Source: Elusimicrobiota bacterium
GTDB taxonomy: Bacteria; Elusimicrobiota; Elusimicrobia; UBA1565
DNA length: 64,000 bases
Assembly: GCA_016196755.1 (NCBI GenBank)
Contig: JACPXC010000001.1
Span: 62,001 to 126,000, forward strand
Direction: 5' to 3'
The notes under the pieces: generated by a model
What the model was told of the DNA's origin: nothing
Database searches by the model: none
The model's input: the letters and a program-made list of their open reading frames with translations, nothing else
Shown here: positions 7,402 to 16,164 of the stretch, one piece after another
Position numbering within the stretch: the stretch's first letter is position 1
Layout of the letters: each line of letters opens with the position of its first letter
Made by a program: the position numbers and the translations under genes

Positions 7402-8502
7402 ATGCCGTCTGGCGCCGAACGGGGCGGTGACCCGCTCAAGGATTATTGGTGGCTTTTGCTCGTCGCCGTCGTATTCGTAGGCGGCTGGCTGTCCTCCTCT
7501 TCCCCGACCTCCACGGGCGCCGACGAGATCCAGCTGGCCGCCCGCCAGGAGAACGCCGCCGAGCAGAGCCTGCGCTCGCTCGACTCCAGTGAGAATCCGG
7601 CGGGCGCCCCGGGGTCCGCGGCCGCTTCGGGGGCTTCCGCCGGGGCTCATGGACGCGCCGCGGCGCCGGGCGGCGGGGCGGACGGCCAGCCGGGCTCGCT
7701 CTACCAGGCCCCCGGCGCGGCGGCCGGCTCGCCGATCCCCGAAGGCGCCGGCGCCGAGATCGCCGCGGCCGCCGCGCAGGGCTCAGGCGGCGGGAACTCT
7801 TTGGCCGACGCGCTGCGCGGCGTGGCCGCCGCCCCCGCCAAGCAGCCCGACAACGGCTGGGGCGGCGCCGCTCCCCGCACGGGCCTCAAGCCCAAGGCCG
7901 CCTTCGGGCTGGTGGGTGCCAGCCGGATGGGCGGCGGCGGCTCGACTGGCGCGCAGCTGGTGAACGTCGAGAAGGCCTTCGGCACGGGAGGGAACCCGGG
8001 CCTCAACCTCAACCCGGCCAAGGCGCCCGGCGCCGGGGGCCGCGTGGCGGCGGCGCTGGAGGGCTCGGCCGGCATGGCGGGCCTCAACGCGTCGCGTAAG
8101 GCCGGCCTCAACGCCCTCAAGTCCGGCGACGAGCTGGCGGCCGGGCGCGGCCGGCAGTCCTTCGACGGCAGCGCGGCGGCGCGCTCGGCGATGGGCCAAC
8201 TGCGCGAGACCGGCGCCTCGGGGGTCAACGGCGGCGACGGCGTCCCGACCAACCTCAAGGCCAACGACCCCTCCCACTCGACCAAGGAGTTCGAGCCTCC
8301 GCCGCTGGCGGAGACCGCGGAGCAGAAGGACCCCGGCAACAAGGACTACATGAAGCAGCAGATGATGATGATGATGCTCGGGATCGCGGTGACCGGGATC
8401 CTCGGTCCCGCGCTCGGCGGCATGAGCATGATGATGTTCAAGGGCCTGGGCGGGACGACGCCTCCGCCGGGCAACCACGATATCTCCGTCGGGAAAGGAT
8501 GA
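7402..8502 (+). CDS. Low-complexity membrane protein, first gene of the array (family member A, divergent)
   Basis: A 366-residue unrecognised protein. A short cytoplasmic tail precedes one membrane helix (WWLLLVAVVFVGGWL, residues 15-29). A long Ala/Gly/Ser/Pro-rich segment follows, then a C-terminal hydrophobic region (about 317-345) introduced by GNKDYMKQQ and a run of five Met. A SAMGQLRE motif matches GQLR/GQLK motifs in the downstream neighbours. It lacks the basic N-terminal KKEKEKK motif of members C-E, so membership is tentative. The ATG at 7402 has a G-rich Shine-Dalgarno; an out-of-frame ATG at 7392 stops after 12 codons. It heads a six-gene operon with gaps of only 7-19 bp. Confidence 0.75.
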   Translation: MPSGAERGGDPLKDYWWLLLVAVVFVGGWLSSSSPTSTGADEIQLAARQENAAEQSLRSLDSSENPAGAPGSAAASGASAGAHGRAAAPGGGADGQPGSLYQAPGAAAGSPIPEGAGAEIAAAAAQGSGGGNSLADALRGVAAAPAKQPDNGWGGAAPRTGLKPKAAFGLVGASRMGGGGSTGAQLVNVEKAFGTGGNPGLNLNPAKAPGAGGRVAAALEGSAGMAGLNASRKAGLNALKSGDELAAGRGRQSFDGSAAARSAMGQLRETGASGVNGGDGVPTNLKANDPSHSTKEFEPPPLAETAEQKDPGNKDYMKQQMMMMMLGIAVTGILGPALGGMSMMMFKGLGGTTPPPGNHDISVGKG

Positions 8503-8509
8503 GGGAACC

Positions 8510-9964
8510 ATGGACACCCAGAACGGCTCCGGCGTGAAGATCCCCGAGATCCGCGGCACGGTGCGGCGGCGCGACGACGGGCGCGGCGCCGGGGTCGGCC
8601 TCCTGGCGAGGCTGGGCCTGGGCGGCGGGGCCGCCTCCAGCGGCAGCCTGGCCGCCGGCGGCGGGCTTCTGGCCGGGAAGGCCGGGGTCGTGGCGCTGGT
8701 GCTGGCCGGTTCCTCGGTGGCGGCCGGGCTGGGGCTCATCAGCTTCTCGGGCGACGGCCGGGGGCCGTCGCCCGCCGCCTCGTTCTTCGCCCGCACCGAG
8801 GGCTCCGCCCCGCCGTCCGACTCCTTCGAGGCGGCCTCCAGCCTGCCCGCCCAGCCGGCCGGCGAGGTCTCCGCGTCGCTCGAGAATTTCAACAAGGCCA
8901 ACGCGGGGGCGGTGACCGACCCGTACGCGGTCCCCAAGGCCGACGAGATCAAGGATGCCGCCGCACCGGCACAGACGGCGGGTGCGGTCCCCGACAATAC
9001 CACGACTCCGTCGGCGGGTACCGCGCCGCCCGCGGCGGCGCCCTTGCGGAAGCTGGTCAAGTCCTCCGGCTTCTCCGGCGCGGCCGGCGGCGGCTCGAGC
9101 GGGGCCGCGGGCGGCGGGGCCGTCTCGGCCCGGGCGCCGGGCGGCGCGGGCGGCGCCTTCAACCGCTCGGCCGCGGGCGCGGCCGCGGCACGGCGCTCAG
9201 GGGGACGCTCGGCGGCCGGCGCCCAGCGCGCTTCTTCGATCACCCGCGCCGGCGGCGCCACCGGCCAACTGCGCGCCCACAGCGGCGTGCTCAAGCGCGG
9301 CCTCGGCGGGGCGAAGCTCTCCAGCGCCGGCACCGGGACGGTGATGGACGGCTCCGGTCACGTGGGGAGCATCGGCTCCACGGGCGGACAGATCGCGGGC
9401 GGCGGCACAGGCGCGGGCGCCAAGGGCGTCGACTCCAGCGCCTCGAAGACGGTGAGCCAGAACCTCAAGGAGGTTGAGCCGCCGCCGGCCCCCGAGGCGG
9501 CCAGCAAGGGCGAGAACAAGACCAAGTACCAGAAGATGATGATGATCGGCGTGGCCTCGATCGCGGTGGCTATCGGACTCCTCCTCATGATGGGCTTGAT
9601 CAAGAAGAAGATCGAGGCGCTCATCCCGGCCGCCGAGGCCGACATGACGCAGGTCATCCGGGGGAAGATCATGGCCCTCTACGCCAAGGCCAAGATCCTC
9701 GCCATCGCAGCCACGGCCGCGGCCGGCGTGGCCACGGCGATGGGGATCTCCATCATGCAGAAGTTTCCCTCCGAGAAGATGCCCGGCATGATCCTGACCG
9801 GCGTGGGCGCCTTCCTGACCATGCAGGCGGCCTATAAGATGTACCAACTCTACAGCGTCGAGAAGGCCGACGAGTCGACCCTGTCGGTGGCGAAGGCCAA
9901 GGAGATCACCACCTCGTTTGACGGCTTCAATCTGATGAAGACGCTGGGCCTGGGCGCCTCTTGA
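8510..9964 (+). CDS. Array family membrane protein (member B)
   Basis: A 484-residue unrecognised protein, with a GAGGGA ribosome-binding site just before the ATG. The layout is: charged N-terminus with KIPEIRG; glycine-rich spacer; membrane helix (VVALVLAGSSVAAGLGLISF, about 63-82); motif KANAGAVTDP (about 128); Ala/Gly-rich linker with TGQLRAH; ENKTKYQ at about 335; then four or so hydrophobic helices (IGVASIAVAIGLLLMM, AIAATAAAGVATAMGI and others). The ordered motifs recur in members C, D, E and F. No catalytic motif is visible. The topology suggests an N-in helix, an exported flexible linker and a C-terminal membrane bundle. Confidence 0.8.
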   Translation: MDTQNGSGVKIPEIRGTVRRRDDGRGAGVGLLARLGLGGGAASSGSLAAGGGLLAGKAGVVALVLAGSSVAAGLGLISFSGDGRGPSPAASFFARTEGSAPPSDSFEAASSLPAQPAGEVSASLENFNKANAGAVTDPYAVPKADEIKDAAAPAQTAGAVPDNTTTPSAGTAPPAAAPLRKLVKSSGFSGAAGGGSSGAAGGGAVSARAPGGAGGAFNRSAAGAAAARRSGGRSAAGAQRASSITRAGGATGQLRAHSGVLKRGLGGAKLSSAGTGTVMDGSGHVGSIGSTGGQIAGGGTGAGAKGVDSSASKTVSQNLKEVEPPPAPEAASKGENKTKYQKMMMIGVASIAVAIGLLLMMGLIKKKIEALIPAAEADMTQVIRGKIMALYAKAKILAIAATAAAGVATAMGISIMQKFPSEKMPGMILTGVGAFLTMQAAYKMYQLYSVEKADESTLSVAKAKEITTSFDGFNLMKTLGLGAS

Positions 9965-9983
9965 GGGGCTTTTGGGGGATACG

Positions 9984-11420
9984 ATGAGCGACACTTCCAC
10001 CGAAAAGGACGAGGAGAAGAAGGGCGCGGGCGTCCCGGCTTGGATGACCGGCACCGCTCGCGTGGGCTCCGGCGCCGGCGGCGGCTCCTCGGCCGCGGGC
10101 GGCGGCTTGGCCCGCTTCCTCGCCCTGGCCACCGCCCCCAAGGCCATCGTCGCCTTGACCGTGGCGGGCGGCCTGGCGGTCGGGATGGGCATCGTCAACT
10201 CGATCGCCGACCCCAAGGAGCCTTCCCTGGGCCAGCGCTTTCATAAGGAGCGGGTCAGGACGGATGGCCGCTCGGACCTGCCCGGCATGGAACGGCCGGG
10301 GGAATCGGCCCTCAACATGGCCCAGAAGGCCAACACCGGCTTCTATACCGACCCGAACGCCTCGGCTCCGCCGCCGGACTCCGAATCGCCTGCCGTCGAT
10401 GCTCCGGCCGACCCGGCCCTGCCCGAAGGCGCGGCCCAAGGCGCCGCCGTGGACCCGGCCGGCGCGGCCGAGCAGATGGCCGCCGCCCTGGGCGGGCAGC
10501 AGTCGTCGAAGGCCGGCGGCAAGTTCGGCAAGCTCTCGTCGAGCGTGGGCGGCGCGCGCGGGGTGATGGCCGGCGGCGCCGGCCTCGCGGGGGGCATCGG
10601 CGGCAGCTTCAAGCAGAACCTGTCCAACTCGCGCTCGGGCGACCTTAGGGGCTTTGCGGGCGCCAACCGCGCGCAGGCGACGCGCGGCAAGCTCAGCGCG
10701 CGCAACCTAGGCAAGAGCTCCCTGAAGGGGGCGACGGCCAAGCGGCTCGACAAGATGAATCGCGCGATGGGCAAAGTGGGGGCCACGAGCGCCGACGCCG
10801 CGGCGGCCACGCATACCCGCCAGTGGGAATCGGCTTCTCCGACCGGCGCGGGGATCAGCGGCGCCGGCGCCTCGGGCGGGGCCACCGCCGGCGGGCAGTT
10901 CAGCGAGGAGGAAGGCGTCGGCGGCGGCGGGCCGCTCGACCAGAACACCTCGAGCCCGAGCAGCGCCGCCCCGGTAGCCGACGTCAACGGCAGCAACCAG
11001 ACCCAATATCAGTCCCAGATGACCATGGCCAAGGGCCTGCTGATGATGGCGTCGGCGATCATCACGATCATCGGGATCATCTCGATCATCCGCGACGGCA
11101 TGAGCGCCACGGTCTTCGGCGCCGGCGTCGCCGCGGGGCTTCTGGCCCTGCAGAAGGTCATGCTGCTGGCGGCCATGGGCATGGCCAGCGCGGCGGCGGT
11201 GATAGGGGCCACGATAGGCTCGAAATACGGCCAAGGCCAGCAGGGGGCGATCGTCGCCCTGGGCGGCACGATCACGGCCGTGGCCGCGGGCGCGGCGATG
11301 GTGGCGCCGAAGATGCCGGCCTGGCTTCTGGTGCTGGGCGGCATCGTCGGCCTCGCCGCGCCGCTTATGGGCGGCGGCGGAAAGACCGCGGACCGGTCGG
11401 ACATCTCGGCGAACGGATAA
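9984..11420 (+). CDS. Array family membrane protein (member C)
   Basis: A 478-residue unrecognised protein. The track starts at a TTG (9972); the ATG at 9984 is better because GGGGGA lies 4-5 bases upstream. The N-terminal EKDEEKKGAGV matches the basic motif of D and E. A membrane helix (AIVALTVAGGLAVGMGIV) precedes KANTGFYTDP, then an Ala/Gly-rich linker with repeated basic KLSARNLGKSSLK patches. SNQTQYQ (about 337) introduces a C-terminal bundle of four hydrophobic helices with short charged turns (GSKYGQGQQGA), very similar to that of D. Function is unknown. Confidence 0.8.
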   Translation: MSDTSTEKDEEKKGAGVPAWMTGTARVGSGAGGGSSAAGGGLARFLALATAPKAIVALTVAGGLAVGMGIVNSIADPKEPSLGQRFHKERVRTDGRSDLPGMERPGESALNMAQKANTGFYTDPNASAPPPDSESPAVDAPADPALPEGAAQGAAVDPAGAAEQMAAALGGQQSSKAGGKFGKLSSSVGGARGVMAGGAGLAGGIGGSFKQNLSNSRSGDLRGFAGANRAQATRGKLSARNLGKSSLKGATAKRLDKMNRAMGKVGATSADAAAATHTRQWESASPTGAGISGAGASGGATAGGQFSEEEGVGGGGPLDQNTSSPSSAAPVADVNGSNQTQYQSQMTMAKGLLMMASAIITIIGIISIIRDGMSATVFGAGVAAGLLALQKVMLLAAMGMASAAAVIGATIGSKYGQGQQGAIVALGGTITAVAAGAAMVAPKMPAWLLVLGGIVGLAAPLMGGGGKTADRSDISANG

Positions 11421-11435
11421 CTAAGGAGAACGGCC

Positions 11436-12986
11436 ATGACTCCCCCTAAAGGCAAGTCGGCGGGCGAACAGGACCTCCTCGTGGACCTCGGTTCCGAGGC
11501 CTACCGGACGCCTCCCGACATCCCGACCCTCAAGGAAAAAGAGAAGGAGAAGAAGGGCGGGGGCGTCGTGTTCACGGGCGCGACACCGTCGACGAGCGGG
11601 GGGGGCTTCCTCTCGCGCTGGTTCGGGGTCGGCGGCGGCAGCGGCGGCAGCATGGCGGCGCGCGGCGGGATAGCCACGGTGGGCAAGACCGGCCTCGGCG
11701 TCGCCGGCAAGGGCTTCGGGCCGATGTTCGTGAACTTCCTCGCCTCCAACCTCGGGACCCTGCTCCTGACGGGCATCATCACCGGCGGTGCCGTGTACAC
11801 GCTGTATTCGCTGGGGATGAGCGCTATGGCCGACGCTCCAGCCAAGACCAGCGTCTTCCCGTCCTCGGGCGCTAGCGCCGCGGCCGCGTCGTCGGACGAC
11901 GGCGAGGGGGCCCGGGTCGACGCTTCGGGGCTGAGCTATTTCCAGACCGCCAACTCGGGCGGGGCCTTCGCCGATCCGGAACTGGCCAAGGTCAAGGACG
12001 GGGCCAACGCCGAGAAGGTCGCCGAGGTCAAGAGCGGCGAGGAGACGAAGGTCCCGGATGCGGCGCCGCCGCCCGACGGCGGCCCGCAGATCGCCGACGC
12101 CCTGGCCAAGACGCTCGAGAAGCCCAAGATGATCGCCGGCCGGCCGGGCGGCGCACTCGGCAAGGGCAACGGCCTGGCCGGGGGGAGTGGTCTGGCCGGC
12201 GGGATGACCAAGAAGTTCGACCCGCAGCCGGCGAACATGGGGAAGGTCACCGCGCCGATGCGGCGCGGCACCGATGCCAAGCTGACCGCCCGCCGCATGT
12301 CGCCGGTCAACCGCGCCAAGGGCGGCTCGATGGGACAGCTCAAGGTCGCCAACGGCCTCTCGCGAAAGGCCCTGGGCTCCACCTCGGCGGAGGGCCAGTC
12401 CTTCACGGCCGCGGAGGCCTTCAACACCGCGCCTCCGGCGCAGGGAGCCAAGGGCCTGGAGGCGGGCATGGGGGCGGGGACCGACGGCTCCGGAGTCGGA
12501 CCCAGCGACTCGGGAGACGGCGGCCCGCTGGGCACCGCGAACCCTCCCGAGGCCCCGCAGCCCGGCCAGCAGGAGGACAAGTCCCCCTACTCGTCGGCCT
12601 TGATGGCGGCGATGGCTCTGCTGATGACCGCCTCGAGCATCATCCTGATCATCGGCGTCCTGGCCCTCATCAAGAACATGCCGATCATCGGCGTGATCGC
12701 CACGATGTGGCAAAAGATCCTCTATGGCGCGGCCATCGGCATGGCGGCCTCGGCCTCGGCGATCGGCGCCATGGTGGCGGGCCAGCAGGGCCAGAAGGAC
12801 CAGGGGCTCATGGTCACCATCGGCGGCGCCATCACGGCGGGGGCCGCCACCGCGGCCTTGGCCATGCCGGGGCCGACCTCGGCCTGGGTGGCGGTGCTGG
12901 GCGGCATCGCGGGGATCGGGGCCTCGATCGGCTCGCTGCTCCTGCCGATGATGAAGGGCGGCGGGGCGGGCGGGGCGGCGAAGTAG
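11436..12986 (+). CDS. Array family membrane protein (member D)
   Basis: A 516-residue unrecognised protein with an AAGGAG ribosome-binding site 8 bases before the ATG. The N-terminal signature DIPTLKEKEKEKKGGGVV is followed by a glycine-rich spacer and a membrane helix (LLLTGIITGGAVYTLYSLGM). TANSGGAFADP is the equivalent of the KANxGxxxDP motif. The linker holds SMGQLKVANGLSRKAL. EDKSPYS (about 380) opens the C-terminal four-helix membrane bundle containing AGQQGQKDQG. It is closely parallel to E in the N-terminal third and to C in the C-terminal third, so it links the family together. Confidence 0.82.
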   Translation: MTPPKGKSAGEQDLLVDLGSEAYRTPPDIPTLKEKEKEKKGGGVVFTGATPSTSGGGFLSRWFGVGGGSGGSMAARGGIATVGKTGLGVAGKGFGPMFVNFLASNLGTLLLTGIITGGAVYTLYSLGMSAMADAPAKTSVFPSSGASAAAASSDDGEGARVDASGLSYFQTANSGGAFADPELAKVKDGANAEKVAEVKSGEETKVPDAAPPPDGGPQIADALAKTLEKPKMIAGRPGGALGKGNGLAGGSGLAGGMTKKFDPQPANMGKVTAPMRRGTDAKLTARRMSPVNRAKGGSMGQLKVANGLSRKALGSTSAEGQSFTAAEAFNTAPPAQGAKGLEAGMGAGTDGSGVGPSDSGDGGPLGTANPPEAPQPGQQEDKSPYSSALMAAMALLMTASSIILIIGVLALIKNMPIIGVIATMWQKILYGAAIGMAASASAIGAMVAGQQGQKDQGLMVTIGGAITAGAATAALAMPGPTSAWVAVLGGIAGIGASIGSLLLPMMKGGGAGGAAK

Positions 12987-12996
12987 GGGGAGTCCC

Positions 12997-14424
12997 ATGG
13001 GCGAACAGACCAACGGCTTCGACCAGAACGGACGCGGGACGCTGGACGCGCCCGGCGCGGTCGAGCCCGATATCCCGGTATTAAAGAAGAAGGAGAAAGA
13101 AAAGAAGGGCGCCGGGGTCGTCCTCCCCGCGGCCGTTGCCCCGGCCGCGGTGCTGACCGCCGGGCAGGGGCTCGGCAAGCTCGGCATCGCCGCGCTGGCC
13201 CTGGGCGTGGGCGGCGTGGGGATGATCGGCCTCGGGATGGTGCGCCAAAAGGCTCCCACCGGTCCCGACACTCCCCAACTCGAGGCCCTGTCCTCGAACA
13301 TCGCCGTGGGGCGCCGCAATGCCACCGGCTCCAAGTCGCTCTCCTATATGGCCGAGGCCGGCTCGGGCCAGCTCAAGTGGGAGGACCCGAACAAGGCCGC
13401 GGCGAAGGGCCCTGAGAAGACCTCCGACGCCCCGGCCGACGTCGCGGAGCCGGCGGCCGCCTCCGACGACACCGAGGAGGCGATGCCCGACCCGGGGCTC
13501 GACAAGCCGGAGATGGCGCACAACCTCTCAGGGGCGAGGCTGTCGAGCGGCCTCGGCGGCGCGGGGTCCTTCGGGAAGAACAACATCTTCGCCAAGGGCA
13601 CCGGCTTCAACGTAAAAGGGCTGAGCCCCAAACCAAAGAGCGACCTGGCCGCGTCCAGGCTCAGCGCTCAGCGGAGCAATCTGTCCGCGGCTCGCCGCGG
13701 ACGCAACAACCTCTCGGCCAAGTCTCTGAGCACCAACAAGATCCTGACCGGCAAGACGATCGGCCAGCTCAAGTTCGCGGGTGCGCGCTCGGCGACCGCC
13801 AAGAGCGCCGGCGACACCGGGGCCGCCTCGACCTACGCGGCGGACGCCTTCGACCAGACCAAGACCGGCGCAGGCACCCTCGAGACCGGCGGCTCCTTGG
13901 GCGAAGGCCTCGGCGGGACCATCAGCCCGCCCGGCACCGGGGCGCCGGATACGACCACCGAGGCCTGTCCGTCGGGCTACTCGGGGGGCGAGGGCGGCGG
14001 TTGCGTGCCGCCGGACATCGCCAACGGCGTCAACCAGACCCGCTACCAGGGGCTGGTCGACGGCGCCAGGCAGATGCAGACCCAGTCCAAGACGATGTTC
14101 CTGATCTCGGTGATCCTGATGGCGCTCGGGGCCGTCCTCATGTTCTTTCTTCCCCCGGTCGGCGCCATCCTCCTCGCCTTGGGGCTCATGCTCATGATGA
14201 TGGCTCGCCAGATGGGCAACCAAGCCAAGCAGATGGGACAGATGATCGACTCGGCCTACGGCCAGCAGGAGCAGGGGCAGATCATCCAGCGCGCAGGCGA
14301 CGACGCCCAGGGCGGGGAGAACTCGGGGAATAATGACGAGCGCGCCGAGTCCATCGAGCAGAAGCTCAACAAGGACCGCGTCGACGAGCACACCAACGAC
14401 GCCGGCTTCACGGTGACCCCTTGA
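12997..14424 (+). CDS. Array family membrane protein (member E)
   Basis: A 475-residue unrecognised protein, with GGGGAG before the ATG. It has DIPVLKKKEKEKKGAGVV at the N-terminus, a hydrophobic segment (IAALALGVGGVGMIGLGMV), LSYMAEAGSGQLKWEDP in the position of the KANxGxxxDP motif, and a linker with repeated SARRGRNNLSAKSLSTNK-like basic patches and TIGQLKFAG. VNQTRYQ (about 345) precedes two long helices (FLISVILMALGAVLMFFL and AILLALGLMLMMMA). A charged Gln-rich tail ends the protein. A CPSGYSGGEGGGC insert with two Cys, just before the YQ motif, is unique to this member. Confidence 0.82.
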   Translation: MGEQTNGFDQNGRGTLDAPGAVEPDIPVLKKKEKEKKGAGVVLPAAVAPAAVLTAGQGLGKLGIAALALGVGGVGMIGLGMVRQKAPTGPDTPQLEALSSNIAVGRRNATGSKSLSYMAEAGSGQLKWEDPNKAAAKGPEKTSDAPADVAEPAAASDDTEEAMPDPGLDKPEMAHNLSGARLSSGLGGAGSFGKNNIFAKGTGFNVKGLSPKPKSDLAASRLSAQRSNLSAARRGRNNLSAKSLSTNKILTGKTIGQLKFAGARSATAKSAGDTGAASTYAADAFDQTKTGAGTLETGGSLGEGLGGTISPPGTGAPDTTTEACPSGYSGGEGGGCVPPDIANGVNQTRYQGLVDGARQMQTQSKTMFLISVILMALGAVLMFFLPPVGAILLALGLMLMMMARQMGNQAKQMGQMIDSAYGQQEQGQIIQRAGDDAQGGENSGNNDERAESIEQKLNKDRVDEHTNDAGFTVTP

Positions 14425-14669
14425 CCCTGCCCGAGGGCACCAAGACGCGCCTGGGAAAAGCCCTCGGCGCCGGCCTCTGGGCCGGCGCCGTCATGGGCTC
14501 GGCGTATACGCTCTGGAACGCCGGACGCTACGAGGCCACCCTGACGGGCCTCACCGACAAGGCGCTGATGGACGCCCTCATCACCTGCTGCGTGTCCGCC
14601 CCTCTGGGCTGGGCCTTCTGGGCGGGATTCATCCTCAAGGACAAGGCCGCGCCCAGCCCCGTCAGCTGA
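14421..14669 (+). CDS. Small two-helix membrane protein
   Basis: An 82-residue unrecognised protein. It starts at a TTG overlapping the previous stop (TTGA), so it is probably translated by coupling. It has two hydrophobic helices (LGAGLWAGAVMGSAYTLW and CCVSAPLGWAFWAGFIL) and short polar tails. It ends the six-gene operon and overlaps the 3' end of the convergent kinase gene by 8 bp. It has no similarity to members A-E that I can see. An ATG start at 14492 would cut the first helix, so the TTG is preferred. Confidence 0.6.
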   Translation: MTLPEGTKTRLGKALGAGLWAGAVMGSAYTLWNAGRYEATLTGLTDKALMDALITCCVSAPLGWAFWAGFILKDKAAPSPVS

Positions 14670-16164
14670 CGCCTTCCAGCGCGGCGGTCAGCTCGGCGGC
14701 GCTGTGGAAGCGTCGGGCCACCTCGGCTTCCAACCCGCGCCGCACGACGGCGTCCAACGCCGCCGGGAGGCCGGGGCAGGCTTGGCTGGGGGGGATGTAG
14801 GCCATCTCCCGCTTCTGGGCCAGGAAGTTCGGCCCCTCGAAGGGCAGCCGCCCGGTCAGCATCTCATAGAGGCAAACGGTCAGCGAGTAGACGTCAGACT
14901 CGCGCGAGACGGTGCCGAGTTCCTGCTCCGGCGACATGTAGGGCGGCGTGCCCCAGGCGTCCGCCTTGGTGAGCCGCGCCACGGTCTTCTTGGCTTGGTG
15001 GGCTATGCCGAAGTCCATGACTTTGACGGTGCCGTCGTCGGAGAGCATGACGTTGGAGGGCTTCAGGTCGCGGTGGATGACCTTGTTGGCATGGGCGTAG
15101 TCGAGGCCGGCAGCGACCCCGCGCAGCACGCGGCGCGCCTCATCGAGGGAAAGGCGCTCGGTCTCCTCGATGACCGCGCTCAAGGGACGCCCCAGCACGA
15201 ACTCGAAGACCAGATAGAGGATCGTGCCCTCGCGGAAGATGTGGTGGATGGCCACGAGGTTGGGATGCTTGAGTTGGGCCACGAGGCGGGCCTCGGCCAT
15301 GAACATGTCGAGCTCCCTCCGATTGGCCGAGACCTCGTCGCGCATGCGTTTGATGGCCACCTTGCGGTTTAAGGCCATGTCCGTGGCCTCGTAGACGACG
15401 CCCATCCCTCCTCGGCCCAGTTCGCCGTCGACCCGGAAATTGCCCCCCAAGGTGTTGGGGGGGGGCAGCTGGCCGACGGGACCCGAGAGCAGGGCTCCGG
15501 AGGCGGGACCCGACAGCGCGCCGCCGGGAGGGGGGATGGTGGGAAGGCCCTGGGGCGCGGCGGTGGGGTAGGCCGCCACGGTGACGGGCTCGGACTTGCG
15601 TCGGGCCAGCCAGACCGCGACGACGATGAAGACGGCGGCAAGGCCGCCTACGGCGGCATAGACCATGCGCGTGTTGCGGCGCTGGTGCCAGGAGCGCTCG
15701 AAGTCGACGTAGTGGTTTTGGGCCGCCCCGAGCTCATCGTCGACCCGGCGGCGGTAGGAGCGCACCTTGGCCTTGATGTCCTCGTTGACGACGGCTTGGC
15801 CGGCGCGCTCCAGCGAGGCCTGCGAGGGCTTGCGGCGGCCTGCGCCGGAATAGACGCTCATCCCGTCGACGACCATGAGGCTGAAGGTCTGCTTGATGTA
15901 GCCCGTGAGGCGGTCCTCGAGTTCCTTGACCCGGTCGCGGACCGAGGATAGCCCGCGGTGCGCGTCCGTGAAGCGCGCCTTCACGGCAGGCAGGTCCGCC
16001 TCGGGCGTAAACGACGCCCTCACCTCGCGCAAGGTCTCGCGCAGCGGGTCTCCCTCGCGCTGCAGCTCGACGAGTTCGTCGAGGTAGGCCTCGGCGGGGT
16101 TCGCCCCGTTCTCGGCCGCGGCGGCCGGCAGCGTCAGCGCGGCGGCGAGCAGCAGCCTTTTCAC
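14662..16164 (-). CDS. Receptor-type Ser/Thr protein kinase
   Basis: A 500-residue protein. The track start at 16464 lies inside the cyclase gene; the GTG at 16164, overlapping the cyclase stop as GTGA, gives a clean signal peptide (VKRLLLAAALTLPAAAA). A helical, probably periplasmic region spans about 20-165, with a membrane helix at about 167-187, a Pro-rich linker, and then a C-terminal Hanks-type kinase. The kinase carries the P-loop GRGGMGVVYE, Lys272 in VAIKRM, HRDLKPSN (364-371), DFG (384-386) and GTPPYMSPE (405-413), all intact, so it should be active. This receptor-like order (sensor outside, kinase C-terminal) is the reverse of PknB. Its partner cyclase has an FHA domain that could bind phosphothreonine made by this kinase. 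Confidence 0.9.
   Translation of the reverse strand: MKRLLLAAALTLPAAAAENGANPAEAYLDELVELQREGDPLRETLREVRASFTPEADLPAVKARFTDAHRGLSSVRDRVKELEDRLTGYIKQTFSLMVVDGMSVYSGAGRRKPSQASLERAGQAVVNEDIKAKVRSYRRRVDDELGAAQNHYVDFERSWHQRRNTRMVYAAVGGLAAVFIVVAVWLARRKSEPVTVAAYPTAAPQGLPTIPPPGGALSGPASGALLSGPVGQLPPPNTLGGNFRVDGELGRGGMGVVYEATDMALNRKVAIKRMRDEVSANRRELDMFMAEARLVAQLKHPNLVAIHHIFREGTILYLVFEFVLGRPLSAVIEETERLSLDEARRVLRGVAAGLDYAHANKVIHRDLKPSNVMLSDDGTVKVMDFGIAHQAKKTVARLTKADAWGTPPYMSPEQELGTVSRESDVYSLTVCLYEMLTGRLPFEGPNFLAQKREMAYIPPSQACPGLPAALDAVVRRGLEAEVARRFHSAAELTAALEGVS

Noticed and set aside
8356-8373. ATG codon run as a microsatellite or phase-variation tract
   Set aside because: Five consecutive Met codons precede the C-terminal helix of member A; the tract is in units of three, so slippage would not change frame.
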